A stretch of 64,000 nucleotides of DNA from Pristionchus mayeri (lineage: Eukaryota > Nematoda > Chromadorea > Rhabditida > Neodiplogasteridae): positions 21,445,067 through 21,509,066 of the forward strand of contig BTRK01000002.1 in NCBI GenBank assembly GCA_036245805.1, in the 5' to 3' direction. The stretch's first letter is position 1. Every line of letters begins with the position of its first letter. Below the pieces are notes generated by a model. It did no database searches and was not told the origin of the DNA. It saw only the letters and a list, made by a program, of their open reading frames with translations. Position numbers and translations under genes: made by a program. This document shows positions 12,891 through 23,934 of the stretch, piece after piece.

Positions 12891-15800
12891 TCACTCTCCT
12901 CCTTTCCTCCAATTCCTAATCATCTGAATGGGTGGAAGCGTGTAGTTGGAACGACGTCGACTGAATATTCTGTGAGGGAGGAATTGATTGTGGGAAGAGG
13001 AGAGACTCACAGAACGTGAATGAATTCAGCGATGAGAGAGAGGAAGCAAATGGAGAGACCGATGAGAAGCCCGTAGAAGATGACTGAGATACGGGAGAGA
13101 GTCACTGGAGTCGTCCCGATCTGAAAGATGAATGAGAGAAGGAGGTCTCTTTCGTCATACATTTCACTTTGATCTAACTGAATAAAATGCGATATTTAAT
13201 TGGTCACCTCTCTAAAAGTAGCTGTTTTCTTCATGGGTCGATTAGTCCATCTCTTCCAATGAACATTATAAATCTAAGGGGAAGATAATAATAGAGAGGG
13301 GATCAATCAATTCGATGTACTCACTGTATTGTAATCGTAGAGTTTGAGGATGACTTGGTTGAATTTCTCTGCGAGTCTCCGATTGAATTTCTCCTTCTCG
13401 AAATAGAAGACGAATGGTTGTTCTTCCTTGATTGAATCGGCAGTTTTGAGATTGGGAGGAGAAACTGAAGCATCGACTCTGAAGGATGAAATGAGAAGGA
13501 AGAGGAAGGAAGGAGAATCACTCGACGAAGTCACAAGGAGGACGGAATGGTTTGGAGGGATCGATAGTGGAGAGACGATAGTCAGGCACATAGGCTATCA
13601 CTCTCTCGTCATCGCACACTTTCACTGCCATCCTCTCGTAGTCTGACTCGATCTGAAGGAGAGCAGAATTACCTCTTTTCTCGCTTCCCTCAGAATTCCC
13701 CCACTATCACACGCGTGTCGCCGAAGAACCGAATAAAATCGGGGGATGGTTGGCACATATTTTTACCCCTCCTTCAGTAAACGTTTTTCGATAGTCCATA
13801 GGGTCCCTCACAAGGTAGAGAGGAGTTTTTTTGACAAATTTTCATTTTCGACGTCGTCAAAACTTTTCCGCGCCGAAAAGTGCCTTCTTTGAAGGGGTAT
13901 AATTCGGTCCGGAATGGGGTTAACGAGCAGTTCAAAAAAAGTTATAGACGCCAAATTTCAAGGAGAATGCGCTTGTCTATATGGAAGGTCCAAAAACTAA
14001 TTAGTGCTTTCGCTAATTAATTTAAATTATTGATTTTCCCACATATTATTCCCAGAAACATGTTTTGAGCTGAACGGCTAGAGAAAGATAAGACGAATCG
14101 AATGGTATGCTGAACTCCATACCTGCCGGAGTGAGAAAGTGCTCAAAAATGAACTTGAACATTTAGAGCATCTTTTTTGAATGTCTGAGGTTCGATTCCC
14201 CAAAGCTCTATAATCTTTTACATATTTTTGGAGAGTCAAATAGCATTTCCTATAACATGTTTGGTCATGGCTGTGTATGTTTTTGTAATATCACTTAAAT
14301 AATTAGGAGTGAATAACTGTTTTCTCGTCTCATTCTCTTTCAAAATGGGCGTTTAGAAGATTTCTTGGTGAGAATGAAGTCAAACGTCAACTAGGGGTCA
14401 AAAAAGCTATTGTAAAAACTTTCCGTCTCGAAAAAATTTGCAAAAGATTGTAGAGCTTTGGAGAATCGAACATCAGACATCCAAAATGATTGATTTGGTA
14501 GCCAAAACAGCTATCCACTGAATGTGAGCCACGGGATCACACATCAGGATGCAAAAGAAACGCGTCCTTGAGACCTGTGAGATACGATTGCTGAGGAATC
14601 CTCAGTGAGGATTATCAATTAGCATCAGCTCGAAATTTAAATTTTCAAGTGCATTTTTGAGCATTTTCTCACTTCGGCAGGTATGGAGTTCAGCATACCA
14701 TTCGATTCGTCTTATCATTCTCTACCCGTTCAGCCCAAAACATTTTCTGGAAATAATATGTGGGAAAAAATCAAAAATTTATATTAATTAGCGAAAATAC
14801 TAATTAGTTTTTGGACCCGCCGTTTAAACAGGCGCCTTCTCCTTGAAATCTCGAAAAATGGGTTTGCTTCATTTTCGACTTTTCCAATGTGCCAGTGTTT
14901 ATTCGATCCTTACGTGATAAGGTCATATTTGAAAGTTTCCCTTTTTCACGTTTCCTTGATCACGTAAACAGGTAATAATGCATGAGTGAGAGTCCTTCCT
15001 TCCCAAGGTCCAGTCAGTCACCACATGTGACTGAATTCTTCCCAATTCTGCACAGAACCTCCTTCCTCTCCATATTCGAGGGATCCCTTGTGACTCCCCT
15101 CCCCCTCACTTCTCTCCCTCCCTCCCACCTGCAATCGGAAGGAGTCATTTCGCACATTTGTCCCATACAATTCCATCATCTGTTCATCGTAGATGAGGGA
15201 GGGAGAGGCCACTGTGAGAGCCATCTTTCCCGATTTAAGTGCAGACACGAGATCGGAGAGGAGACTGAAGGGAGAGGGACTGAAGGGGGGAGGGGGGAGA
15301 GACTCACGTCCTTCTGAAGATGACCACGTTAGAATTCCCTTTGAATTCTGCTTGATACGTGTTGATGACAACGAAGAGAGCTAGGAGATAGAAAGTGAAG
15401 GAGCATAGAGGAACCTGAGTATCGATTATCGATCAGATAATAGATCAGATCGATCGATCAGATTATCCTTCTTAGAAGAGAAGAAGGAGTGACCTACCCT
15501 CCGAGGTTCGAAGAATGATGTGATCGACGGTCTCAACCAGAAGTAATCTTCAATGAAGAACCACACTCTAAAATTGATTTACATCAGACATAGATACGTA
15601 TTGGATAGATTAACCTTTCTCTCCAATTCCTTCCAGATCTTCTTTTGTTTCTAACTTGGAGTCTGAGTATGAAGACAGTCCTCTCGATGAGAGTGACAAA
15701 GAGGAAAGAGATGATGAAGAGACAGAGGATTGGAAGGGGGAAGACGACGTAGTCAACTGACATCGATCCATCCTCCACGTAGCGAGCATCGAAGAATGTA

Positions 15801-16314
15801 TCCTGCCAGTGGGGATGAGGAGGGAGGGGCGAGGGGAGATGCACCTTGCTGTAGAGGACAGGGAGAGAACTGCGGAATTCACGGAATCGATCTGGTCGAT
15901 AGGAGTACTTGTCGAGAGTTGCATTCACACTTCCATTGGAGATTAGCCCGAGCACTCCCGTCCACCCAGAAGGACCCGCGGCCCATCCACCTGCACTCAC
16001 TCACTCACCCAGTCGAATCGAGGAATATCTAGTCAGTGATCTACCGTATCCATCTCCCTGCATGAAAGCCAATTGATAGCCCGTGAGATTCGCCCAAGTC
16101 CTCCACATCTCCACGTAGATTCCCGTCAATTGTCCCTCAGCATCCTACCATCGGATGCGAAGGAAGAATGAAGGGGTCTCACCTTGAATATCACTGGGAA
16201 GTCTTCATTCACCCATCCGAGAGAGAGGATTGGAAGAGGAGGAGAGAGAGGATGAGGAGAGAGGGGAGCAGGAGGGGGGTCGAATGAAGTCCAAAGATCA
16301 TCACTACTCATCAC
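12891..16314 (-). CDS. Divergent ionotropic glutamate receptor-like channel subunit
   Basis: Membrane ligand-gated cation channel of the iGluR/IR superfamily. Reading 16314 to 12891, the ligand-binding S1 lobe begins with GWVNEDFPVIFK and continues GIYVEMWRTWANLTGYQLAF. M1 is YVVFPLPILCLFIISFLFV. A pore-side segment follows (VWFFIEDYFWLRP), then the M3-like FTFYLLALFVVINTYQAEFK. The S2 lobe has DLVSALKSGKMALTVASPS and a distal block with RVIAYVPDYRLS. M4 is VIFYGLLIGLSICFLSL, and the C-terminus ends NWRKGGE with TGA at 12891-12893. There is no room for an amino-terminal (LIVBP-like) domain before the proposed Met at 16314. The M3 signature SYTANLAAF of classical receptors is replaced by NTYQAEFKG. 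A 1.48 kb intron (13653-15128) holds a foldback repeat. The superfamily is well supported; the subfamily and the first exon are not. Confidence 0.8.
13954..14849. repeat. Foldback (long inverted-repeat) element in the receptor intron
   Basis: Two arms of roughly 200 bp pair imperfectly: 13954-14160 with 14640-14849, for example TATGGAGTTCAGCATACCAT on the right and its complement on the left. An inner pair sits near 14195-14235 and 14440-14495. No coding capacity was seen. The inner arms carry GGTTCGATTCC, a match to a Pol III B box. It is likely a non-autonomous foldback or MITE-type element; I could not define target-site duplications. Confidence 0.7.
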
Positions 16315-16784
16315 GCATTTGTGATTGAGAGGAGAAGAATCTACAACGAGGAATAAAAATTATGAGGGAAAGAGAGTTGTAGATGGAGAGAGTGATGCCT
16401 GAATGACAATGTGTCAACGGAAGTTGTTGCCCCTTTCGGAGACATGAAATTGGAGACTCTTCGAGAAAAGAAAGAATGGAATGAAAGTGTTCCCTTGGAG
16501 AACAACTTCGCTAAGCTTGCATATACAAGAGGCAAGACTGGAGTAGGAATGGAAACATATGGGATAGGGGGGGGGATATTGGAGGGATACGCATGAGTCC
16601 CCTTCTCTTTCTTCCTAAGTTTCCATTACAAATGAGGGGGAGGAGAGAGGAGGACAGAAGTCTTCTTCCTCACAGTGATCAACTGAACAATGGAACACAA
16701 TTTATCATAGAGTACTGAACCCGGTGAGTGCGTCGAATGATTAGAATGAGAGACCCGAGGGAGACCAAGAGGGAGGAAGATGAA

Positions 16785-17476
16785 TCAATTGATGCACGAT
16801 CGCTCCTCGTCTGGGTAACGAATGGCCATATTGAGGACGGAAGCATTGAATATCTGGAAGGAGATCTATGAGATCCATCCACTCTCTCTCTCTCACCTGA
16901 GCAGGAGTGGAGGATCGAGAGACGAAGCTGTCCGGAATTCGGAACGACACCTTTCGTTGGCACGGCTGCAAGGACTCCCTTCCTCTCCTCCCCTCCCCCC
17001 CCCCCCCCATCCTCCCCTCTCACCTTGATGCTATCTTCGCAGTCGTGGTATACCTTGAGGTATACATTCATCTTGAATACTCCATTGCTTCCTCCTTGTA
17101 GCTGGAAGTTCCCTAGATAGAAATTGCAAGTTCGTGCGACGAAAATATATGCGGTACCGTTAAAATCAGTAACTCCCTCCTCCAGTAGATCGTCTTGGCC
17201 TGAGAGTGATCTTCATTATTCAAGTCATTGTCTATATTCCTCTCACTTCCAGAAACATCTTCAATTCTCGATGTAAAGCATAGTCGTTGCTAACACCCGC
17301 AAAATGATTTATCATCGGAACTCACCAATTTTGTTCTTGTCCCACAATTTGACTTTGGCTCCAGCGAGATTGTGATTACCACAAAGAAGTTTGCCCTTGA
17401 CTCCCACTGATTGTTGGAGGAAAGCAGAGGAAGGAAGGAAGGAGAGACAGAGAAGGAGAAGGAAGAACAGACGCAT
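16785..17476 (-). CDS. Transthyretin-like (TTR family) secreted protein
   Basis: Nematode TTR-family protein: small, secreted, beta-sandwich, with mostly unknown ligands; one C. elegans member bridges apoptotic cells to phagocytes. ATG at 17476 opens a signal peptide (MRLFFLLLLCLSFLPSSAF). Conserved family blocks follow in order: VGVKGKLLCGNHNLAGAKVK, LWDKNKIG, QDDLLEEGVTDFNGNF, LKVYHDCEDSIK, PCQRKVSFRIPDSFV and the terminal IRYPDEERSCIN with TGA at 16785-16787. The Cys in the YHDC block and the Cys near the C-terminus are in the usual places. About five exons join in phase, including a G|GG junction inside VTDFNG. The length is normal for the family. Confidence 0.92.
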
Positions 17477-18798
17477 CTGAAGATGAGAATACCCTTCAGA
17501 GGGGAATCGAATCCCCCTTGGAATGGAGAGAGGAGAATCGTAAATCGAGCAAACGATGGAGTTAATGACTTGTACTGAATGGGAATATGAGAAATGGTTG
17601 TGAATGGAGAGGTGAGTCACTCGATGGACGAGAGAAGAGAGAGAAGAGAGAGGGAGGAGGAGGGGGGGAGGGGGGGGGGGTACCCCTTGAGCGATAGCGA
17701 AAGAACTATGTGCAACTCGTAGCTAGTTTGTAGAAAGAGAGAGGCAGAGAAGGGAGAGTTCCATTTGTAGATCAATTCGATTGGGAAGGAGATTACGAGG
17801 ACTACTCACTAGTAGATAGTTGACATCACAATAATACAGTGAGAGATGGGAGAGAGAAGGAGTGGGATCGATCCCTGACGATATCATTATGATTATTGGG
17901 TAAATAGAAAGAGAGCAATCACTCAACTTCCATCTCCTTGCGATTCGAATGATCATCAATGAAGTGAAGATATGACTCGGACACGAGAGAGAATCTACTT
18001 CCATTTCAAGTTGGAGAATTATTAACAAGAAGAATTGGCGGGAATTTTGAATAAGTTATTCTTATGGAGAGGAAGAATGATTAGAACGATTCCACTCGGG
18101 CAATCGATACGAGAAATGGACAATAGAGTAGATATGTTTGAGGTAGGGAAAAATTGTGCAAATTTGGAAAAGTTCCGAAATTAGGGAAAAGAGGAGAATG
18201 GAAGAGGAAGATTAACTACTCCGCTAACCAATTGCTAGTAATCGCTTTGAAGAGATTGTAACGTATCTCTCATTCGACAAAGGATGAATACTGACCGACT
18301 GCCTATTCCATATGATCTCTCTCCGTCGCTTAGCTGATCCTTCGTGGGGATGCTCTATTCATTCTGCGTGATCTCTTACCGAGCAGATCATCGAGAGATC
18401 GTGAAGAATGAGGAGAGGATGAGGAAAGGAAAGGAGCCTTTCGAAACTACAGAATAAACTCAATTTGTGCCAAGTGGAAGAGATTCTTTCTGTTCAGTGG
18501 TATATATCAACAATTTGAAAACGATTCAGTGTTTATTCAACAATCATCGTAAACGAATAGGAAGGAGATGCTAGATACTATGTATGACCGACTACCAAAC
18601 ATTTTGAAACAATGCATTATTCGTATCGGAATTCTGCACGATGAATTACACACTCAGTTGGAAAATAATGAAAATAAAAACGACATTGCGCGAAACGTCA
18701 GATTCGAACTCGCAAACATGCAATAGGTAGCTTGGTCTGGAGAGTGCATTACTATTAAAATAAGTTCAAAACATAAACACACCGATGTGCATGAGTCT
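17477..18798. other. Intergenic
   Basis: 1.3 kb between the start of the TTR-like gene and the stop of the K+ channel, both on the minus strand. It holds a poly-G tract near 17660-17680 and no recognised exon. The part nearest 17477 presumably carries the TTR promoter. Confidence 0.4.
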
Positions 18799-21153
18799 TC
18801 AATAAGGATGATCACTGGAATTGGAGTTCCTCTTCATTCGTGCTACTCCTCTCCTCCTATGAGCAGATGCAATATCCACTCCACCGAGGGGACCAAGAGT
18901 AGGAGACCCCAATCGAGACTGGTACTTGAAGGACCCGAAGGTACCAGGAGTAGACAGATGAGACAACGATCTAGAAAGGCCCTTTGAGAGGGGGGGGGGG
19001 CAGTATGGGAGGGATCACCTCGGTCTATTCTCTACACTGAAAGCACGCACTCGATGATGGACTACTTCTTCAGGAATCTCCAATGGCGCCCATTATCTAT
19101 CTCTTCTTTCTCTGGTTTGGTACCTGGGGTAGATTGATTGAGTGGGATCTCTCCTCGATTTCGAGTGATCGAGTCGATCCTTCACTCTGACTTCTCTTCG
19201 ATATCGGGCCAGTGAATGTGATATCAGGAAGGAGGATGGAAGGGGAGTTCCAATTGGGCATCGAGAACTCAGTGGATGGGAAGGAGAGGGTGAGAGTCGA
19301 GAAGACTGGAGATAACTTCTGAAATATCACCCATCTACATCAACATTGAATCTTCCCTTTTTTTTTTTTTAATCTGCTCCTCCTTTTAAAAGCATAATGC
19401 CAGATGGTGATAGATGGTGATATATGTTAGAAGATGATAGATAAGTGATATATGGTTTGCTTACCTTGAATAGTTTGTGACCGCACGTCTCGTATGCATC
19501 AGCATGGATGGCATCCAAAGTTCCCTCCATTTTCATCACACCCTCAAATATGGATTGATGACAAGCGAGAGGGCATGATCTACCGTATAGAAGGAATCGT
19601 AGAGTTGAGAGTATACAGAGGAATTGATGATGGAAACAAGAACTAGACCGAAGAGAAAAGCGAGGGAAGTGAGAGGATTATACTGGAAGAAAGGAATGGA
19701 GATGGACGGGGAGGAAGGAGCAGAACCTGAGCAGAGTTAGGCATCACATCTCCGAAGCCTGTCGTTGTGATGCTAATGAACACGAAATAGAAGGATGCAG
19801 CGAGGGGGAAATCTGAACTAGAGGAAGGATAATAAGAGAGGAGAGGGAGAAGGAACCTGTCTGTTGAGGACCCAATTGATCTCCCAACCAGATGAAGACT
19901 GAGACGAGACAGAGATAGAGGAGGAGCAGTGAGACTGCTATCCATACAGGCAGCATTCGTTCATTCTCTTCCTCCTCCTCCTCTTCTTCTTCTCCTTCCG
20001 CATTCTTCTCCACATCTTCCTCCACTTTTTTCCTTGCGCAGCAGCTGAATTCAGTGTCATCGTCCTTCCTCTCTTCCCGTCTCTCTTCCCCTTTCCTCCC
20101 CCCTCACCTCAATTTCTTTTCCATCCAAGTGAGTAGTCTCACAAACATTCTCTGCAGTACCTCTCCCAGATCTCCGATAGTCAGGAGCATCAGGGGAATT
20201 CCGATGCACGCATAGAGAATAGACACGTATCGACCAACCCACGTGTAACACGAAATCGACCCTGAGAGGCACTTCTGTCTAATCGATATCCCCTCGGATT
20301 ACCGTATCCGATTGTAGAGAAGAGAGTGAATGCGTAGAACATGGCGGGAAGAACAGTCCATTGAATGTTGAGATCGAGATCCTCTGCTTTGTGCCAGGCC
20401 GACCCCAAATATCGATCTTCCGTCAACAACATTTTAGTGTAGAATTGCTGCGTATTACTGACTGCAGATAAGAGTTGAAACACTTGACGAACCTTGGAGA
20501 CCTTGGATAGAATATCGAATCGAGTTGTTTCATTCGTTTCCGAAAGGGTGATATTGACTACTAGATGGACGAAGTCATCGATCACAATGTTCATGTCGTG
20601 CACTGTGAGAGCCACGATCTGAGAGGGAGAGACGATCAAGGGGGGAGGGGAGGGGGAGGGTTAGGTCACTCACCTGCTTCTCATTTTCAGACTCGAGTGC
20701 TTCGAACATGAATCCGCCAAGAATGGCGTAGAGTGACATCATTGCAACGAGGAGAATGTGACGGATTCCGAATTTGTGATGGATGTAAGCAGCGAGAGCC
20801 AACCATCGAGTGATGGCTAAAGGAGGAAGGAAAGGAAGGGTGGACAGGGAAGGGAGACTCACCTTCTCTCCGCTTCCTCTCCTTGTTCTCATCGTATTTG
20901 AGACGATCGAACTCGAAGTGAAATCCGAATGGATTCACTCCTTTTTCTCCATTCACATGAGTATCCACTCGGAGAACAATGCAATTGTTCCTTTCCTCAA
21001 TTCTCCTGCTTCGATCTCCCTTCAATGACCAGCTCACCTTGAATGCATTCTGGACGATTCGTAACCTGGCTTGTAGCTCAGATTCCTTGGCTTAAATGGG
21101 ATTGAGAGATTGGAATGATAAAGAGACAAACCGATAGAGATGTGAACTGCCAT
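18799..21153 (-). CDS. Two-pore-domain potassium (K2P/TWK) channel subunit
   Basis: Background K+ channel subunit; dimers form one pore from four P-loops. Order from 21153: a short cytosolic N-terminus (MAVHISI then AKESELQARLR), M1 (RHILLVAMMSLYAILGGFMF), an extracellular cap with helical residues and NITLSETNET glycosylation sequons, then P1 with FSTIGYG. M2 is VSILYACIGIPLMLLTIGDL, followed by an acidic loop (Glu run near 19970), M3 (VWIAVSLLLLYLCLVSVFIW), P2 with SITTTGFGD, and M4 (LAFLFGLVLVSIINSSVYS). A cytosolic tail ends SSDHPY with TGA at 18799-18801. Both selectivity filters are intact. P1 is read across a GTA...CAG intron that restores TIGYGS. Exon joins in the tail (about 18830-19330) are less certain. 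The nematode TWK family is large, so no orthologue is named. Confidence 0.9.
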
Positions 21154-23934
21154 GATTAGACTGGCAGAGGGACTGATAGACGGACGAGAGAGATAAGAGA
21201 TAAGAAGTCTCTCATTATTTCACGCCCTTCTTCCTTCCTTATCATCACTAATTACTCAATGGGTGGCTCGTCCCATTTCATCCACTCCCAATTTCCTGTC
21301 TCATAATATAACTGAACTGAACGAATCCACACAGGTGGAACCAATATCCATATGCTGAACACAGCTACTGTAATGCATCGATTCGAGAAGTTATGGCTAA
21401 CGATCTTGAAATTGAAAATTCATCTTCGTTGTTTCGATGTTTCGTCGTGTTGCGTAACTGCGAATGCACGAGCGTCTTGAGTGAGTGTTTTCTCTTTGAT
21501 CTTGCGGCTTTCCATTAATGGGGAAATGCCGAAAGGAAAGAATGACGGAGAGGGTAGAGATTCGGATGAGTGCGAATGGATTGACTGCACGAGTACCCAA
21601 ATATGATCATCTTCAGATTCTAACTCCGAAATTCAACCAACAATTACATTATATTCCCCAACACCCTCTCAACAGTGTGCATACTCATTCATTTTTCCCA
21701 ACTTTAATATTTTGTGAGTGTCTTTCTATTAGGTTGGTGTTTGAGCCCGCATCTTTTCGCTAAAAATCTCAAGCCGCGATGGCATATATTAGGGGTTGAC
21801 TTGGCCAATATACACATATGTTCGAATATCATAATGCTTTTCGGGTAACCTGGAAAATTAAATTTAGTCAACTATGAAATTTTCACACTTCTCTAAAAAA
21901 ATTGTTGACTCTCGTATTTTGAGTGAAAAAAATAGTTTTCAGTAAAATAGTAAAATAGCATTCTTACATTTTGGGCTGTGAAGTCCATATGCAGTTCTTT
22001 CGAAAAACAGATCTACGTTCGTATAAGCCTCAACATATCACGATTTACACGCCATTGAATTCAACCCGGGCCAAGGTAACGCTTCACAGGTGATAACATT
22101 TCCTGTTTCGAGGAATATTCTGACTGGCTTCTAAATAAGTGCGCTTGCATGGTACGCTATGCTGGTACGTATTAATGAGGAACATTTGAAATACAGCCTT
22201 TCCTGCTTTTAGAAACAATCGATTTTCAGTACTGCTTAAATATCGTAAAAAATAGCCAAAATTCTGACTTTCGGTGTTCGGTGAATGAATGGATTTGCCC
22301 AAAAGGGAACCATCACTTGACGTAGCCCTATCAAATACTGATGTATGACGAGTAGCTTTAATTGTTAACCACAAAAGGTAGGACTTTTCACCAATTCCGG
22401 AAACAGGAAGTTGCCGAATATTCGAATTTCGGTGTTCAAATTTCATTGTCAGGGCGATGAATTCTTCAGATTTTGGTAGAAGTATTGTATGCTCACATAA
22501 ACATGTGTTTAAGTTACTAGTGGAAAGTGCTTTCTGTTTTACTACATTTGAGATCGATACATCAATTATTTCGGATACACGGTAAACACAAGTATTTCTG
22601 TTGATGTTCAGTTTGGGCCAAGTTCATAAATGAATGTATTTTCTGGAAGGCCTTTCGCAGCGTGTTGTATTGTGATATCCGTAAGTCGTACTTTTCGGAT
22701 ATGGCATAAAATTTGCTCAATCATAGCTCGCCATGGATTACTGGGCCAAAACGTAATCAGTTCCACTCTCTCTTGATGTACCTTTATCATCATACTGTGG
22801 CCTCAATACAAATTGGATAGTCTTGGACCAATGTGCGATAGAAAGAGTATCCATCCACTTAACGAGCATGCATAAAAATAAGATGATCAGGCGGACGAAA
22901 AAAACGGGTGAATCAGATAATCACAAATTTGAAAATCTAACATTACTTTCTCACCAACCTGATAGATACAGCCCGTCAACAACCACGTTGCCTACTCCGA
23001 TGTCGGCGGTCTAGTTACTTCCGACGGTAGCCTTCCATTACAGAGAGTTAACTTGAATACCTCCTTCACTTGATTTGTATAACTTGTTAGGAGCCTTCGT
23101 AAAGCACTGTTCAAAATTGTCTAAGCCCATTGACTACGAAGTGCTTAGATATTAGCTACCTTATTGTTAGATGCTTCATCGAGAGGGTTCTCCCCTTGTA
23201 AGGTGACGATTTTATTTATATCACGTGTATGGTAGGAAGATTCAAAAAGGTGATTCAATGATGTACGGGAACGTCACCTTCGAAAGAACCCTTCTGATAG
23301 CAGCATGTAAGATAGTTGACATCTAAGCACATCTAAGCATCGACTAGAGAATGCTACAGATTGTTTTCTTTGCTAAAGCAAACTAATACTTCGAATTTGA
23401 TTATATGTTTGAAATTATTATTACCATAAATGCTTGAAAAATTGTTAAACACAAATTCAATAATTTAAAAAAATCAGTTTGCGCGATCTTCTGATTACTG
23501 TAATTGGAAAAACAGGACTGGAGTTAGATTTGAGTTTGCTGATGTTTTTATTGATTTTACACAATGCTTTACGTATTTTGTACTTCTCATCAGACTGAAT
23601 GATGATCATTCATATGAATGCTTAAATGTCTTGCTATAAATATCTATTCACACTGTTTTCAAAAGTGTATTATTTTAAAAATGAAGATTATGTTTTATGT
23701 CCGAGAGGGATTCGTATGTGATCGAGTACTCGAGTAAATCCTCTTGCACGTGTGTTTCGGACACTTTTCTTCTCCCTCTCCTTCGCTAATCGATCGAACC
23801 CAGCAGTAGAGCGCCCTTACTCCAGCTTAGTATTCATAACATTGTTTGTTGTCGCTTCTCCACTCCCTGTCTCTCTTTGTACCTCATTTCACTTGTGTCA
23901 CCGAGCAATTGCGCCAGTTCTTTGACCTTATCTA
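21154..23934. other. Divergent intergenic region, AT-rich
   Basis: 2.8 kb between the divergent K+ channel and galactosyltransferase genes; it must hold both promoters. I saw no gene. An open frame of 120 codons at 22084-22446 (-) has no family match and no splice context. A degenerate inverted repeat lies near 23140-23335. Confidence 0.45.
23140..23335. repeat. Degenerate inverted repeat
   Basis: The left arm (about 23140-23210, with GGGTTCT and AAGGTGACG) is imperfectly complementary to the right arm (about 23271-23335, with CGTCACCTT, AGAACCC and CTAAGCATC). It is probably an old MITE; no duplication of flanking bases was recognised. Confidence 0.4.

Noticed and set aside
18660..18740. 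B-box-like GAGTTCGAATC near a D-arm-like sequence
   Set aside because: The two boxes are on opposite strands, so no tRNA can form.
22084..22446. A 120-codon open frame on the minus strand
   Set aside because: It stands alone in AT-rich intergenic DNA, matches no family known to me, and has no convincing splice or promoter context.
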